Part shown: in pieces, positions 1 to 10,329 of the stretch
How the letters are laid out: each line of letters begins with the position of its first letter
How positions within the stretch are numbered: position 1 is the first letter of the stretch
DNA from: Trema orientale
Lineage: Eukaryota; Streptophyta; Magnoliopsida; Rosales; Cannabaceae
DNA: 64,000 nucleotides
Direction of reading: 5' to 3'
NCBI GenBank assembly: GCA_002914845.1
Contig: JXTC01000353.1
Location: forward strand, 139,816-203,815
Translations under genes and position numbers: made by a program
Notes under the pieces: model-generated
The model's database searches: none
What the model was told of the DNA's origin: nothing
The model's input: only the letters and a program-made list of their open reading frames with translations

Positions 1-1056
1 AGAGCTATAGAGAGATGAAAAAAAGAAGATACAAAAAGAATCATCTCATTAAAAAAAATAAATGGAGAGTATTATCTCTTGAGTTGTAAACACTTTCCTG
101 GATGTATTAAAAGGATCGGTAAGAATAATGTAAAGCCCAATACAATGTAATCCGGCCTCTATTTTAAGGGTTGTGAGAAGTATTCCTTGATAAATTAAAT
201 AATGTCTCTAATTTCATGAAATTTTTAGAACCTTTTGCTACATTTTTCCTTTCATTCTTCAACCACTACACCTGGCCTTATTACAACCTATGTTAAAGAT
301 TTTTTTTGATTGGTAGTGGAAGAGATATTTATTTATGATATTGGTTCTCTTTGTAGGAACTGATTGATATTATTTGTGAAGTTTAATGAGGATTTACTTT
401 TCGAAGTATGCATGATTGATGAGTTTTTACTTATGCACATTATTTGGTAATTATACTATTCATATTAGAGATAGACCGTATTAATAATCTTAATTAAATA
501 GTGTCTAATTTTATGTAATGATTACAAATATTTTATATTATGTTTATTAAACTAAACCGTCTTATATACAATGATCGTATACTTTGTTTGAAGATTACAT
601 TAAACAAAGTGTCTAACTTTATTTAATGATTACTTAGATTATGTTTATTAAATTGAATCCTCTTATGTACAATAATTGTATACTTAGTTTGAAGACTACA
701 ATAATAATTAAGGAAATTTTATTGATACTTAAATTTCTTAACAGCGAATATAAATGAACATTAAGAAAATGTAATTTTACTTATTAATTAACAAAATAAA
801 TATCTAATTACATGTCTTTAGGACATAAATCCTAATAAATTTGGCACTCTATTAAAATGCTCTTATACCCTATCCTTTTCTCAGCATGAGTTTTAAATAG
901 GGTCAAAAATGATAAATCCCTTTTTAATTTTAGCTCCTTAGTTTTCATTTTGAATAAAGTTAAAAAAATTTAATTTTCCTATTAAGAGTGGTTTTTATTT
1001 TATTTTATTTTACTTTATCTTTTTAGAAATTGGTGTTTTGTTCATTCTTAATTTTG
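1..1056. other. AT-rich intergenic DNA with a decayed tandem pair
   Basis: No gene is recognisable. Two diverged copies of a roughly 108-bp unit lie in tandem: GTGTCTAATT begins at 501 and GTGTCTAACT at 609, each followed by a related run through TAATGATTAC and GTTTATTAAA. The rest is AT-rich with many stop codons in all frames. Confidence 0.5.
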
Positions 1057-1228
1057 GAGCGCGTCTACAGTAGGGGCGTCTCTACGTAGGGCCCTGTCTA
1101 TACACCGTTGGATGGGAATCTGTGTATAAATAGATTCTCCACAGACTCCCGTTATTCCCCACAGATTCCCGTCCAACGGTGTATAAGAGGTGGCCCTACA
1201 TAGGGACGCCCCTACTGTAGCTCTCCCC
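1057..1228. mobile_element. Foldback MITE, MULE-like, copy 1
   Basis: A 172-bp element that is inverted-repeat over nearly its whole length. Ends read GAGCGCGTCTACAGTAGGGG and, on the opposite strand, GGGGAGAGCTACAGTAGGGG. The interior repeats GTTGGATGGGAATCTG and its complement around a short centre. It is flanked by the 9-bp direct repeat TTAATTTTG at 1048-1056 and 1229-1237. Foldback structure plus a 9-bp duplication is typical of non-autonomous Mutator-like elements. There is no coding capacity. Related copies lie at 5434, 7551 and 17040. Confidence 0.85.
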
Positions 1229-1239
1229 TTAATTTTGTC

Positions 1240-1345
1240 TTATTTTTTTTACTTTTTAGAACTTGATAAAGAGTGGTGTCTTGTTCATTCTTATGTTATC
1301 TTATTTTTTTATTTTTTAGAACTTGATAAAGAGTGGTCTTTATTC
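1240..1345. repeat. 60-bp tandem duplication
   Basis: ACTTGATAAAGAGTGGT occurs at 1261 and again at 1321, exactly 60 bp apart, each preceded by a T-rich run and TTTTTAGA. A weaker third relative (TTTTTAGAAATTGGTGTTTTG) lies at about 1021-1040, on the other side of MITE copy 1, so the MITE seems to have landed inside an existing tandem array. Confidence 0.7.
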
Positions 1346-2060
1346 ATGCCCAAAATCAGAAGTGGTCATCAAAATAGGGAATAGCTGTTACGCTAAAACA
1401 GGGTCTTCCATTAAACACGTCACTGGAAAGACGGCGATTAAGGAAAATCCAATCCCAGCCGTTAAGGAGTTAATCCGACGGCTTGTATGGGATGATCTGG
1501 GGATCGGACATGTCGATGTCAGCGGGAGCGTAGGATCGGGAACCGAGAAACCAAAATAGGGGAGTGAAGACTACCCCTAAACCCCTTTAATATTTAAGGC
1601 TACCCACCCTGTCCTGACCACTGCAATTTTCGTGGTCCCCACCGTCTCTGAAATTTTTTTAATAGAAAAACTTTTCGTTTTTCGTTAATCAAACGCCTCC
1701 GGTTGTAATTTCCTTATTTATTGTTATTATTTATTTATTTATTTATTTTTTTGAGGAAAGACTTAAACAAGAAGTCACCGTCTCTATAGGTTCCCAAAAT
1801 AAAAAATAACGCAGTAATATTTTTACTTTTTGTTAAAATGACAATGTCACTTCCTAAACAAATACTATTTAAATGACACCCTTGAAGTATAAAACATTTA
1901 CACAAATACTCCTTCTACTAGTCAAAGTTAACAAAAGCTACATTTTTATTAAATTTTGGAATATTCATAATAATATGTGTTCAATTGTTGAAATTAAAGG
2001 AATAACATAATAAAGTAGTGTAAATTTAATTGATTTTACAATAATTTGTTTAAATCAGAA
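1346..2060. other. GC-richer unassigned stretch, then AT-rich DNA
   Basis: About 1380-1640 is noticeably richer in G+C than its surroundings and has a short open frame (1323-1559), but I recognise no domain, splice pattern or family. It could be an eroded exon, a regulatory region or an old transposon fragment. From 1650 to 2060 the sequence returns to AT-rich DNA in which I see nothing. Confidence 0.3.
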
Positions 2061-2063
2061 AGT

Positions 2064-2160
2064 GCCATTATAGTTATTGTCGTCTAAATAGAATCACTAT
2101 AATTTTGACCTTGCCATTATAGTTAGTGTTGTCTGAATAGAATCGCCCAAATTTTTTACC
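2064..2160. repeat. Two-copy 49-bp tandem repeat
   Basis: GCCATTATAGTTATTGTCGT at 2064 recurs as GCCATTATAGTTAGTGTTGT at 2113. Each is followed by CT(A/G)AATAGAATC. Function unknown. Confidence 0.65.
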
Positions 2161-2382
2161 TAACGGGAAGAGAGTTTTAGAGTTATTTTCCCAAAATTAA
2201 AATTAAGGTGGAGAGTCAAACCCAGGGCTTGACTCTATTTGATGAAAAAAACAGGACCGATTGATTACCCGTGCGGTGCCTCAACAGGCAACCGCCGCTT
2301 CATCCCATTAATTGCTCGGTTTGGTTCCGACACGAAGCAATTAAAGATAGAGTCTCATGTGGGACCCAGCGGGAAACAACAA

Positions 2383-2529
2383 CACGTGGGTGCTGAGCCT
2401 GTTCCGCCACGTGTCCGAATCTTACTGGTTTGATTCTGTTGATGTGGGGTCCACCAACTGATGCCAATAATGACTTAATGATGATGTCGTGATGCAATTG
2501 CCATGCATGATGGTGTGATACCATGCATG
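2383..2529. promoter_or_regulatory. Paired G-box/ABRE and RY motifs
   Basis: Two CACGTG cores lie 25 bp apart (2383-2388 in AACACGTGGG; 2408-2413 in GCCACGTGTCC). About 90 bp further on, two RY motifs CATGCATG lie 20 bp apart (2502-2509, 2522-2529). In plants G-box/ABRE sites are bound by bZIP and bHLH factors, and RY sites by B3 factors of the ABI3/FUS3/LEC2 group; the pairing is common in seed-maturation promoters. The motifs are seen directly, and their activity is inferred. No coding exon follows on either strand within about 1 kb, so the target is unknown. Confidence 0.4.
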
Positions 2530-3066
2530 GTGTTTTGGAGGCCGGACAACGGTTTACGGCCTTACGGGAGAGTATTTGAGCTATGGGAAAGAGCTCGTGA
2601 TATAATATGGCTCATTGTCTTTGGCTCGGTACGTAAACAAACGGGCGTTATCCTGTCTTTTTGCGAAAATTGTTTATAATAATAACAATTTTTGAGGTTA
2701 TTATAGAATTTTTTTCATCGAGAATTTAGTACAAATTTCACGAAAGAAAAAACAAATCACAACCACCGAGCAGAAAAAGGATGGGTTAAACCTCCTCTGT
2801 CGTGAATAACAATTTGAACAGAAAAAAAAAAAACGAAAAAGAAAAGAAGAGGAGGTTTTTTTTTTATATATATAAGTAGATTAGAGATCATTCAAAAAAA
2901 AAAAAAAATAGTAGATTAAAGCAAATAGTTTATATCATTAGATGGAATAAAGAACGATAATAGCATCACTAACCCAATTTAATGTCCATTTTCAGTATCT
3001 AAATCACTTACAGTATCTAAATCGATTAAATCTATTAATCAAGTTAAAAAATGGATAAGAATAAGG
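2530..3066. other. Intergenic, nothing recognised
   Basis: AT-rich sequence with poly-A and poly-T runs (2820-2910). No frame, RNA or element could be supported. Confidence 0.4.
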
Positions 3067-3465
3067 GATAATATCACTTTTATACCTTGTATTTTGACAC
3101 TTTTTTCAAATTATAATTTGTGTTTTAGTTATTATTAAATATTAACTTTTAGATTTGAAAACTGTTATAAATTTATACCCTAATTAATACCAATTTAGAG
3201 CAATTAATTTACTAAAATGACGTTTAAAAAATTAAAAATAAATCATATAAAAACTTATCCGAGAATAAGTTAAAATAAACCATATAAAAACTGATTCGAA
3301 AATAAGTTTCTTAAATTATTTTAGTATATTAACTGCTCTAAATCAATGTCAATATATGAATGGTAACAAATATTAAAATTAAGTGTTAATGTTAATAATA
3401 ATCAAAATACAAAATATAAACCGAACAAAGTATCAAAATACAACATATAAAAATAATATTATTCC
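3067..3465. mobile_element. MITE with long imperfect inverted repeats
   Basis: The left end GGATAATATCACTTTTATA and the complement of the right end, GGAATAATATTATTTTTATA, match. Pairing continues inward for well over 100 bp (TTGTATTTTGACAC with TTGTATTTTGATAC; TTTAGAGCAATTAAT with TTTAGAGCAGTTAAT), leaving a short centre near 3240-3290. No clear target duplication was found, so the superfamily is undetermined. No coding capacity. Confidence 0.6.
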
Positions 3466-4269
3466 TAATAATAACATTCAAATACGTAACCTCTCACGCT
3501 CTTTCTCTCTCTTGCCCCTCTCTCTCTCTCTTCTCTCTCTCTCTTCAAGTAGAGAAAATTGAAGTCTTTTCTCTTCCTTCTACATCAAAGATTGTCAAGA
3601 ACAACCATGAAAATCCAAGAATAAGTGACAGATACATATATTTGAAGTGAAATTCAGCCGTCAAATCGTCAGGAATAATTCATATCCACTCATTTAATGC
3701 TAAAAATATTAGCTTACTCTATTTTATTTGATCTTATTGACTGGAGTCTACGAAAGACAATAGCAATTTATATAAAGAAGCATCATAAGAAAATTGACGT
3801 GATGAAAACGCAAATGCGCAGATCAATCATTAATCTTGGGAAAGGGTGCTAATTACTTTTCATTCACCAATAGCCATGTGTTCAACTCCTAAAATAGTAC
3901 ATCTTAAAGGGAAACATCCAGAAACACAGAAATGTTTAATCCATATATGTATACGTGCAAATCATTCTTTAAAAAAATATATGTATGTCACACACATTAA
4001 ATATTACTTGTGTGATAAATACTATAAAAAGCTGTAATATTTTTATAAAGAAATCGTAAAAAGCTGCCAAGGGGAAAAGATGATGGTTTTTTTTTCCCCT
4101 ACTTAATATTAGAAGAGTAATACAAATTTTTTTTCTGCTTTCTTTTTTTTTTTCTGATGAATTTTACAAAAGTTTGTCATGAAGCCAGACCCCCACTTAG
4201 TGCTCTCTCTCTCTCTCTCTCATTTCATTTCCCAATAATTGTCAGATAGTCGTCATTTACTCTCTCTGC

Positions 4270-4300
<31 letters not shown>

Positions 4301-5433
4301 ATGTCCACTTTTGTAATGTTGCCTTTTCAAATGCTATGAAAAATCTGTACTCTTAAGACTCCTCCATGAAAGAGTAGAGAGAGAACATAAATTAATAGCT
4401 GCAAAATTCTGAGCGGACGGAGCATTTCCAAGCAGGGCAACTGAAAATTCAACAACTTTGAAAGCCTCTCATAAATGCATTTCATAAATATAACATACTA
4501 ACAAATACATAAATATTATTGCGAGATTAAAGGGAAAAAAAATATAGTCCTCTTTATACATATTATTTGATTTCTCGTAAAATTTTAAGCATTTCTGTGT
4601 CTATATATGCCATGTCATCGGCCTAGATCGTCTCATAGTTTTTCTATTCATTCAATCAATCAAATCTGTAATTCTATCTCTTTACCAATATTTCAGGAAA
4701 AAAAAAAAAAATCGTATAGTCTAACATGTACCTAGCAACTAGTGCTTTGCAATTAATGTTTGCATGGCAACTCTCAACTTTTAGTACGCTATGAAACAAA
4801 GCGTAATAACTTCAATCAGGTCTGAATATACAAACGCACATCTCATCATCTCTCAATTATTATAGCTTCAAAAGAAATGAAGTCTATCAATTATAATTTA
4901 TCTGAAAATTTATAGAAAAATTCAAAAGAAACCAAACTTAAAATGAAGCTATAACTAATCAATTACTTCTCAATAATCAACCTGAAAGAAGATTAATTAG
5001 TGATATAATGGATCATTTGCTATGTTTAATTCCCACATCCTTAATGCTAAGTGTTTCAGGGTTGGGTTTTGTCTTGATCCGTTAATTAAATGATGAAAAA
5101 AATGTACAGCTAGTTATTTCTTTAGATATATGTTATGAATTAAGGGGTGAAAAAAAAAAAGATGAAAAAAAGCTACAGAAAATTAAGCTGTAGTGGAATG
5201 GAAGAGAGGGAAGCTGTCGAGAAAAAACCTACATTTATAATCGAAGTGAAAGAAGGTCTAGACGGTCTAGAGCTAGCTACAGGTACAGCTTGCTACACAA
5301 GAACTTCACATCTGATAGGTTAAAAAGTACTATGCTTTCTTGTCTAAATGAATTGGAAAAGAAAAAAAAAATCCAGGAGAATGATGATTGGAACTGATCT
5401 TTGGCTTGTTTGAAAAATATATATATATATAAA
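3466..5433. other. Intergenic DNA with CT microsatellites
   Basis: Pyrimidine-rich stretches at 3497-3545, 4203-4221 and 4262-4301 are (CT)n microsatellites. Downstream of the first, an ATG at about 3607 opens only a few codons. The rest is AT-rich with poly-A runs. No exon, RNA hairpin or transposon was recognised. Confidence 0.4.
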
Positions 5434-5593
5434 GGGCGCGTCTACAGTAGGAGGGGCTCTGTCTATTCACCGTTGGATGGGAATCTGTATATAAATAGAT
5501 TCTCCACAGATTCCCGTTATTCCCCACAGATTCCCATCCAACGATAACTAAGACATGACCCTACGTAGGGACGCCCCTACCGTAGCCATCCCC
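5434..5593. mobile_element. Foldback MITE, MULE-like, copy 2
   Basis: A 160-bp copy starting GGGCGCGTCTACAGTAGG and ending in GCCCCTACCGTAGCCATCCCC, with the same internal palindrome (GTTGGATGGGAATCTG and its complement). The 9-bp flanks ATATATAAA (5425-5433) and ATATAGAAA (5594-5602) differ at one base and are read as the target duplication. Confidence 0.83.
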
Positions 5594-5940
5594 ATATAGA
5601 AAATTCACTTATCAAAATCAATGAATCTTATCTCCCTTTGCTTGAAAGGTTTAATTTTTAACTTGTAAATATATTTTCCTTTTTTGGTGAGAGAAAATTT
5701 AGTCACTTAAGAAAAAATAAAAAGTAAAAAAAAAAAAAATCACCTGAGAATCCACACCATGTGTACGTAACGTTATAATTATCATACATATACAGTTATA
5801 TATATAAGGCTGATTTCAATCATTTAAGAATTAGGAGTAAAATGATGTTATATTACTTTTTAGAAACCTTATACATAAACAATAACAACGGAGAAGACGT
5901 ACAATCAGTGACGAGATTCTGAAAGGAGAAAACGTTACAA

Positions 5941-5975
<35 letters not shown>
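5941..5975. repeat. (AAT)n microsatellite
   Basis: About eleven consecutive AAT units. Confidence 0.95.
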
Positions 5976-6193
5976 GTGCAAGGTCAGTTGATAACATTTA
6001 CACTCAGTACCTAAAAGTTAAGTCTCATGGAAATCGATCAAAGACGTACAAGCAACAAAGACCGGGAATCTAGCCTGCACTTCCAACGTAAAAACAAATG
6101 AAGTAAATACAAGTGTAATATTTGAACTGGAAAAAAGCTAGCTGTTCATCCCTAGAGGAAATTATATGAATGAAAACAACATTACTAACATTT

Positions 6194-6224
<31 letters not shown>

Positions 6225-6298
6225 CGACATTACTAAAAACTTACTTGGATGAGATCATAATCTTAGTAAGATCTGGGCACAAATCATACGTCAAGGTG

Positions 6299-6300
<2 letters not shown>

Positions 6301-6346
<46 letters not shown>
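6301..6346. repeat. (AT)n microsatellite
   Basis: About 23 uninterrupted AT units. It lies some 40 bp beyond the downstream (minus-strand) miR166 hairpin. Confidence 0.95.
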
Positions 6347-6350
<4 letters not shown>

Positions 6351-6374
6351 AAAAGAGCAAATTAGTTAAAGAAA

Positions 6375-6500
6375 ATATTGGTTGGGGGGAATGAAGCCTG
6401 GTCCGAGAATCATTTAGGGTTTCAAACCATATATACATATGATATATAGAGAATTGACCTCCATGACCTCGAGCCAGACAACATTCCTCTCATCCTAGTT
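6375..6500 (-). ncRNA. MIR166: MIR166 precursor hairpin, distal copy
   Basis: On the minus strand a stem-loop carries the miR166 star strand on its 5' arm (6487 down to 6467, beginning GGAATGTTGTCTGG) and mature miR166 on its 3' arm (6406 down to 6386, beginning TCGGACCAGG and ending CATTCCCC). All 21 bases of the mature strand match the conserved plant miR166 sequence as I know it. The loop is about 60 nt. Family knowledge: DCL1 processes the precursor, and miR166 loaded in AGO1 or AGO10 directs cleavage of class III HD-ZIP mRNAs (PHB, PHV, REV type), controlling leaf polarity, meristems and vasculature. The strand is set by the mature sequence being on the 3' arm, as in all MIR166 genes. 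A second hairpin lies 130 nt upstream and is probably on the same transcript. Confidence 0.93.
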
Positions 6501-6624
6501 AACCTTCACAAAAATTACAAGAGAAAATCTAGCTAGGATAATCTCTGAAGAGAAAGGCTTTGAAAGAGATATTTTTTCGATCACTTCAGTACTATATATA
6601 ATGAGAAAAATAATAATAATCAAG

Positions 6625-6738
6625 TTATTTGAGGGGAATGAAGCCTGGTCCGAAGCCTTACACACAGTTGTTTTCTTTGGCTTTTAGAAAACTTCCCTAC
6701 GCAAAAGCCTCGAGCCAGCCAACATTCCCCTCAACACC
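6625..6738 (-). ncRNA. MIR166: MIR166 precursor hairpin, promoter-proximal copy
   Basis: The second stem-loop has the star strand at 6728 down to 6708 (GGAATGTTGGCTGGCTCGAG, one base unlike the other copy) and mature miR166 at 6653 down to 6633, identical to the first. The stem continues perfectly below the duplex: TTGAGGGGAATG at 6629-6640 pairs with CATTCCCCTCAA at 6723-6734. The loop is about 54 nt. A minus-strand TATA box lies some 65 bp upstream. Tandem MIR166 hairpins occur in several plant lineages, so this is probably a bicistronic primary transcript making two identical mature miRNAs. Confidence 0.94.
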
Positions 6739-6796
6739 ATTGTTTTCCCCACACTCTGAAAAACCCTAGCAACGCCACAGCTACAGTTTTTTTCAA

Positions 6797-6803
6797 ATTT
6801 ATA
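6797..6803 (-). promoter_or_regulatory. TATA box, probable MIR166 promoter
   Basis: Read on the minus strand, CCCTATAAATTTG contains TATAAAT. Transcription starting about 30 bp downstream, near 6770, would give a transcript entering the first miR166 stem within about 35 nt. The CT-rich tract immediately upstream (minus-strand CTCTCTCTTACTCTCTC, about 6808-6826) is also promoter-like. Position and motif support this, but the start site is inferred. Confidence 0.5.
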
Positions 6804-6829
6804 GGGCGAGAGAGTAAGAGAGAGAAACT

Positions 6830-7550
6830 ATTAAGAGGGTTTCAATTAGGAGACAGTATACATTAATGTCAATATTAATGGTGTTTTTTACACTCAGATG
6901 GTTCCCAAATTAATATTATCCAAAACGGTATTCAATTTAAATACATACAAAAAGGAAAAAACAGAACCTAAAGCACCTAACACACCACGCAAATAAACAA
7001 AGAAAAAAAAGTACCCAATTGAAAAATGAAAAAATTAATAAAATAAAAAAAATGTGCTTATATTTCAATTAATGTGTATCATTTCCGGGGTGACTTTAAT
7101 GTGTATCTGTGATCTATGTTTTTGTCCTAGACAATAGTGGAATTCACCTGCTACTGCCGGTCATCCTACAGACCTGTTACCTACTAGCACCAGTTGGCGT
7201 AGGTCTAACTCATTGGTAATATGGCATCAGTCAAAACACAGAAAGAGACAAAATAAAAAGAGTAATTAAAAATAATGGGAGGTTTCCAGGACACAAACAC
7301 AGGACAGGTCTCCGCCTTTAATGCGATTCTTTCATCATTACCTTATTATTTTTAGCCTTTTCTCACGCCTACTTTCAAACTGCTCTGTACCATCATAAAC
7401 ACGCACGTCTAGGGTAACTTCCCCCAAAAAAAAAAAAAAAAAAATTTAATAACTTGCTTTCTTTTTTGTTTTTATTTTTGTTCGAGTACAAATATGTTTT
7501 TTCAAATCTTCAGTGTTTTTCCTAAATGTTACAATTTACAAATTTCTTTT
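6830..7550. other. Upstream of MIR166, no other feature recognised
   Basis: AT-rich sequence with a poly-A run at about 7425-7444. It would be the upstream regulatory region of the minus-strand MIR166 locus. No gene could be supported. Confidence 0.4.
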
Positions 7551-7702
7551 GGGCGCGTCTACAATACGGGCGTCCCTACGTAAGGCTCTGTTTATACACC
7601 ATTTGATGAGAATCTGTGTATAAACAGATTCCTCACAGATTCTCATCAAACGGTGTATAAACAGGCGCCTTACGTAGGGGCGCCCCTACTATAGTCGCCT
7701 CC
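7551..7702. mobile_element. Foldback MITE, MULE-like, copy 3
   Basis: A 152-bp copy starting GGGCGCGTCTACAATACG and ending CCCCTACTATAGTCGCCTCC. The interior palindrome is TTGATGAGAATCTG and its complement. Flanks ATTTCTTTT (7542-7550) and ATTTCTTTC (7703-7711) form a 9-bp target duplication with one mismatch. This is the most diverged of the four copies. Confidence 0.82.
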
Positions 7703-7858
7703 ATTTCTTTCATGTCCATTTATGATGAAAATGACTGCTCATCATGTTTTTCGTTTTTGCTTTCCAATTTCCTCTTCGTCCTTTTCTTTTTTTTTCCCCC
7801 CCTTTTCTGAAGAAAAAACGAAAGAAAATATGGATGCCTACAAGCTTAGAGCTAAAAT

Positions 7859-10324
7859 TGTCACGACCTTAAACCCGGGCCAGTGACAGAAGGAAAATTT
7901 CACAAAGATGGGAAATTCTTTGATTTATTTGAAAAATGTCTAAAAAGTTTTAGTTTTGTAAAAAGACCATTATAATAAAATATTTAAAATTTCATCCCGT
8001 GAACCTCTCCTACAATTCGTATACACCATTAAACATAGACCGAATAATAATTGAAAAACATGAAATCAAATATAAGTCCAAGCATCATCATCATCCACAA
8101 CAATAAGTTAAATCCCAGAATGGCGTACATAAGTTCACAGACAAATTAGAAAGTAGTAATCTTGGTTTAATGCTAATACAAAATCCAAAATAGTCTAAAC
8201 ACCACAACAGTAGACTTCTAGCATTACCAAGAAACGAACTACAGTCAAGATGGCCTCTTACTCCTCTTGATCACCAAGATCGCACTGGACACTACCTGAG
8301 GAAGGGAGGAAGGGAGGGTGAGCATGCAATGTCCAGTAGGAAAACAATTACCTCGATCGAAAATATTTTAGTGATGGAAAATTCCTGCATGGTTAGTTCA
8401 AATCCAAAACATACTCACACACACATATATATAATCCAAACCGGAAATCCATATATATAAAACAGTGTAATCAAAACCATCAATCCATATGCACATGACA
8501 TAAATCAACCCATGCCCATGAGCTCACATCCTCTCATCTGTGGAAAACTAGGATGATGACACTAAGTGTGCGTAACAGCCTGCCTGACATCTAAGCCCAT
8601 ACCCGGAGGGGACACCCGTGTGTCGCCTACCAAAACTGAAGGGGCAACCGAATTACCTACACCTGCCAAATGGGAATTTCGGGATGAAGTTCTTATATGA
8701 AGGGGAGAATGTAAAAACCCAATTTTCTAAGGGGCATTTTGGTCATTTGACCTTAAATTATAAAAAAAAACATAATTTATATATATATATATGTGTGTAC
8801 TGCACGTTCTCTCTCTCTCCCTTCCCGATCTCACTATATCTCCCTCTCGTTTCTCTCGTCGCACAGCCGAACGGAAGAGAAGAAGGACCAGCCGCCGCCG
8901 GTCATCGTCTGGCCTCGCCACCCACCGGCGAAGCTCCCTCATGCGGCCAGCAGCCCACGCCACCGGTCCCGTTAGATTCGTATCATCGCAAGGATCGTCA
9001 AGGCATATATATCTCAACCCCATACTGTCTGGATCGAAATTTGCCATTTTTGGGTATTTTGAGTTTAAGCTTGATCTTTTTAATCCGGCAGTTGGATTGT
9101 GTTTTTGACTTCATTTTTGGAATATACTCGGAAAATGGAGAAGTTTGATATATATATTGTGTTGTTTGGTGATCGGCACAAAAATCAAGATCGGATGGTC
9201 GAGATTTCATCTCGTTTTGCGTGCCACCGGTCCGGTGTAGACCCGGACCCGAATTGGACAAGTTATATGTCTAACCTAGCTATTTTGGGTGATAGGAATT
9301 CAGTGAAGAGGTCCGTTTGCATAATTGAAGCTCCAGTGAGAAATTGACTTTTCGCAAGAGGACGATTGAGGGCTCGGAATTGGTTCTCGACCCTCCGGGC
9401 GATCGTCAATGGCACCTCGAGGACTCAATAGCATGGTATCGCTATTCCAGTGAGGTAAGGGTTCAGTTACCTTCGTTTTATATCGTTTTTGAGTTAAAAC
9501 TTATTTTCTGCAACATATGAGAACAAGTGCATTTTTAATTATTTGAATTATATATGTGATGGAATCTGGTTGTATGATATATACTGTACTGCTCTGAGAA
9601 TTTTCTGTGTGCAGGTTATTTAGGGTATATCAAAATAGGGTCGTTATGCTGCCCGTTTTTTTATAAAATTCTATTATGCATGTTTTACTGAAAAACCAGA
9701 GTACAGTAGTTTTTACACTTCAATTCTGTATTGCACGTGTCATAGGATCATACATGAGCACCGTGTTAGCATCGTGGGTTTACAGTGTGGCGCTGCATGC
9801 CCCACCGTCGGTGTAGAGTCCGTAAACCCGCGCGGAGTTTGATCTTCTGATTACCTTCCCATTTGGCAGGCGTAGGCAATTCGGTTGCCCCTCCAGGTTT
9901 GGTAGGCGACACACGGGTGTTCCCTCCGGGTATAGACTTAGGTGTCAGGCAGGCTGTTAGGCACACTTAGTGTCATTATCCTGGCTTTCCACAGATGAGA
10001 GGATGTGAGCTCATGAGTATGGGTTGATTTATATATACCTTGAAGATCCTTGCGACGATACGAATCCAGGGACCGGTGGCTTGGGCTACTGGCGGCATGG
10101 GGGAGCTTCGCCGGTGGGTAGCGGGGCTAGACGATGACTGGCAACGGCTGGTCCTTCTTCTCCTCCATTCGGCTGTGCGAAGAGAGAAACGAGAGGGAGA
10201 TATAGTGAGATTGGGAAGGGAGAGAGAGAGAACGTGCAGTACACATATATATATAAATTATGTTTTTTTTTAATAATATAAGGTCAAATGACCAAAATGC
10301 CCCTTAGAAAACTAGGTTTTTACA
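7859..10324 (-). mobile_element. Rearranged solo LTR, gypsy-like, minus orientation
   Basis: The outer ends form an LTR in minus orientation: minus-strand start TGTAAAAACC at 10324 and end GGTCGTGACA at 7859, flanked by the 5-bp duplication AAAAT at 7854-7858 and 10325-10329. Instead of one continuous LTR, the middle (about 8675-10036) runs the opposite way. Two blocks are therefore present in both orientations: one at 8501-8676 and 9855-10036, the other at 8709-9010 and 10033-10324. Both boundaries lie within one duplicated target site, so the mosaic either inserted as one unit or was rearranged afterwards. No coding sequence is present. Open frames here (for example 8618-9148) are LTR artefacts. 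Confidence 0.75.
8675..10036 (+). repeat. Inverted inner block of the rearranged LTR
   Basis: This plus-oriented block begins with about 34 bp that is not LTR (TTTCGGGATGAAG, then GAAGGGGAGAA). That looks like the extreme 3' end of a chromovirus internal region with its polypurine tract. It then enters an LTR start, TGTAAAAACC, at 8709. It runs through about 1.3 kb of LTR and stops near an AT-rich microhomology (TATATA) at 10030-10040, where the outer, reverse-oriented copy resumes. Confidence 0.7.
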
Positions 10325-10329
10325 AAAAT

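Noticed and set aside
4198-4305. A miR156-like precursor near GTGCTCTCTCTCTC
   Set aside because: Only the (CT)n resembles it; no miR156 core or complementary arm was found.
6170-6438. Tyr/Ile-rich frames on both strands
   Set aside because: Translation of the (AT)n microsatellite next to MIR166.
8618-9148. A 176-codon open frame, the longest in the first 18 kb
   Set aside because: It crosses the junction between two oppositely oriented LTR pieces and contains repeats; open frames on the other strand are equally long. It has no domain.
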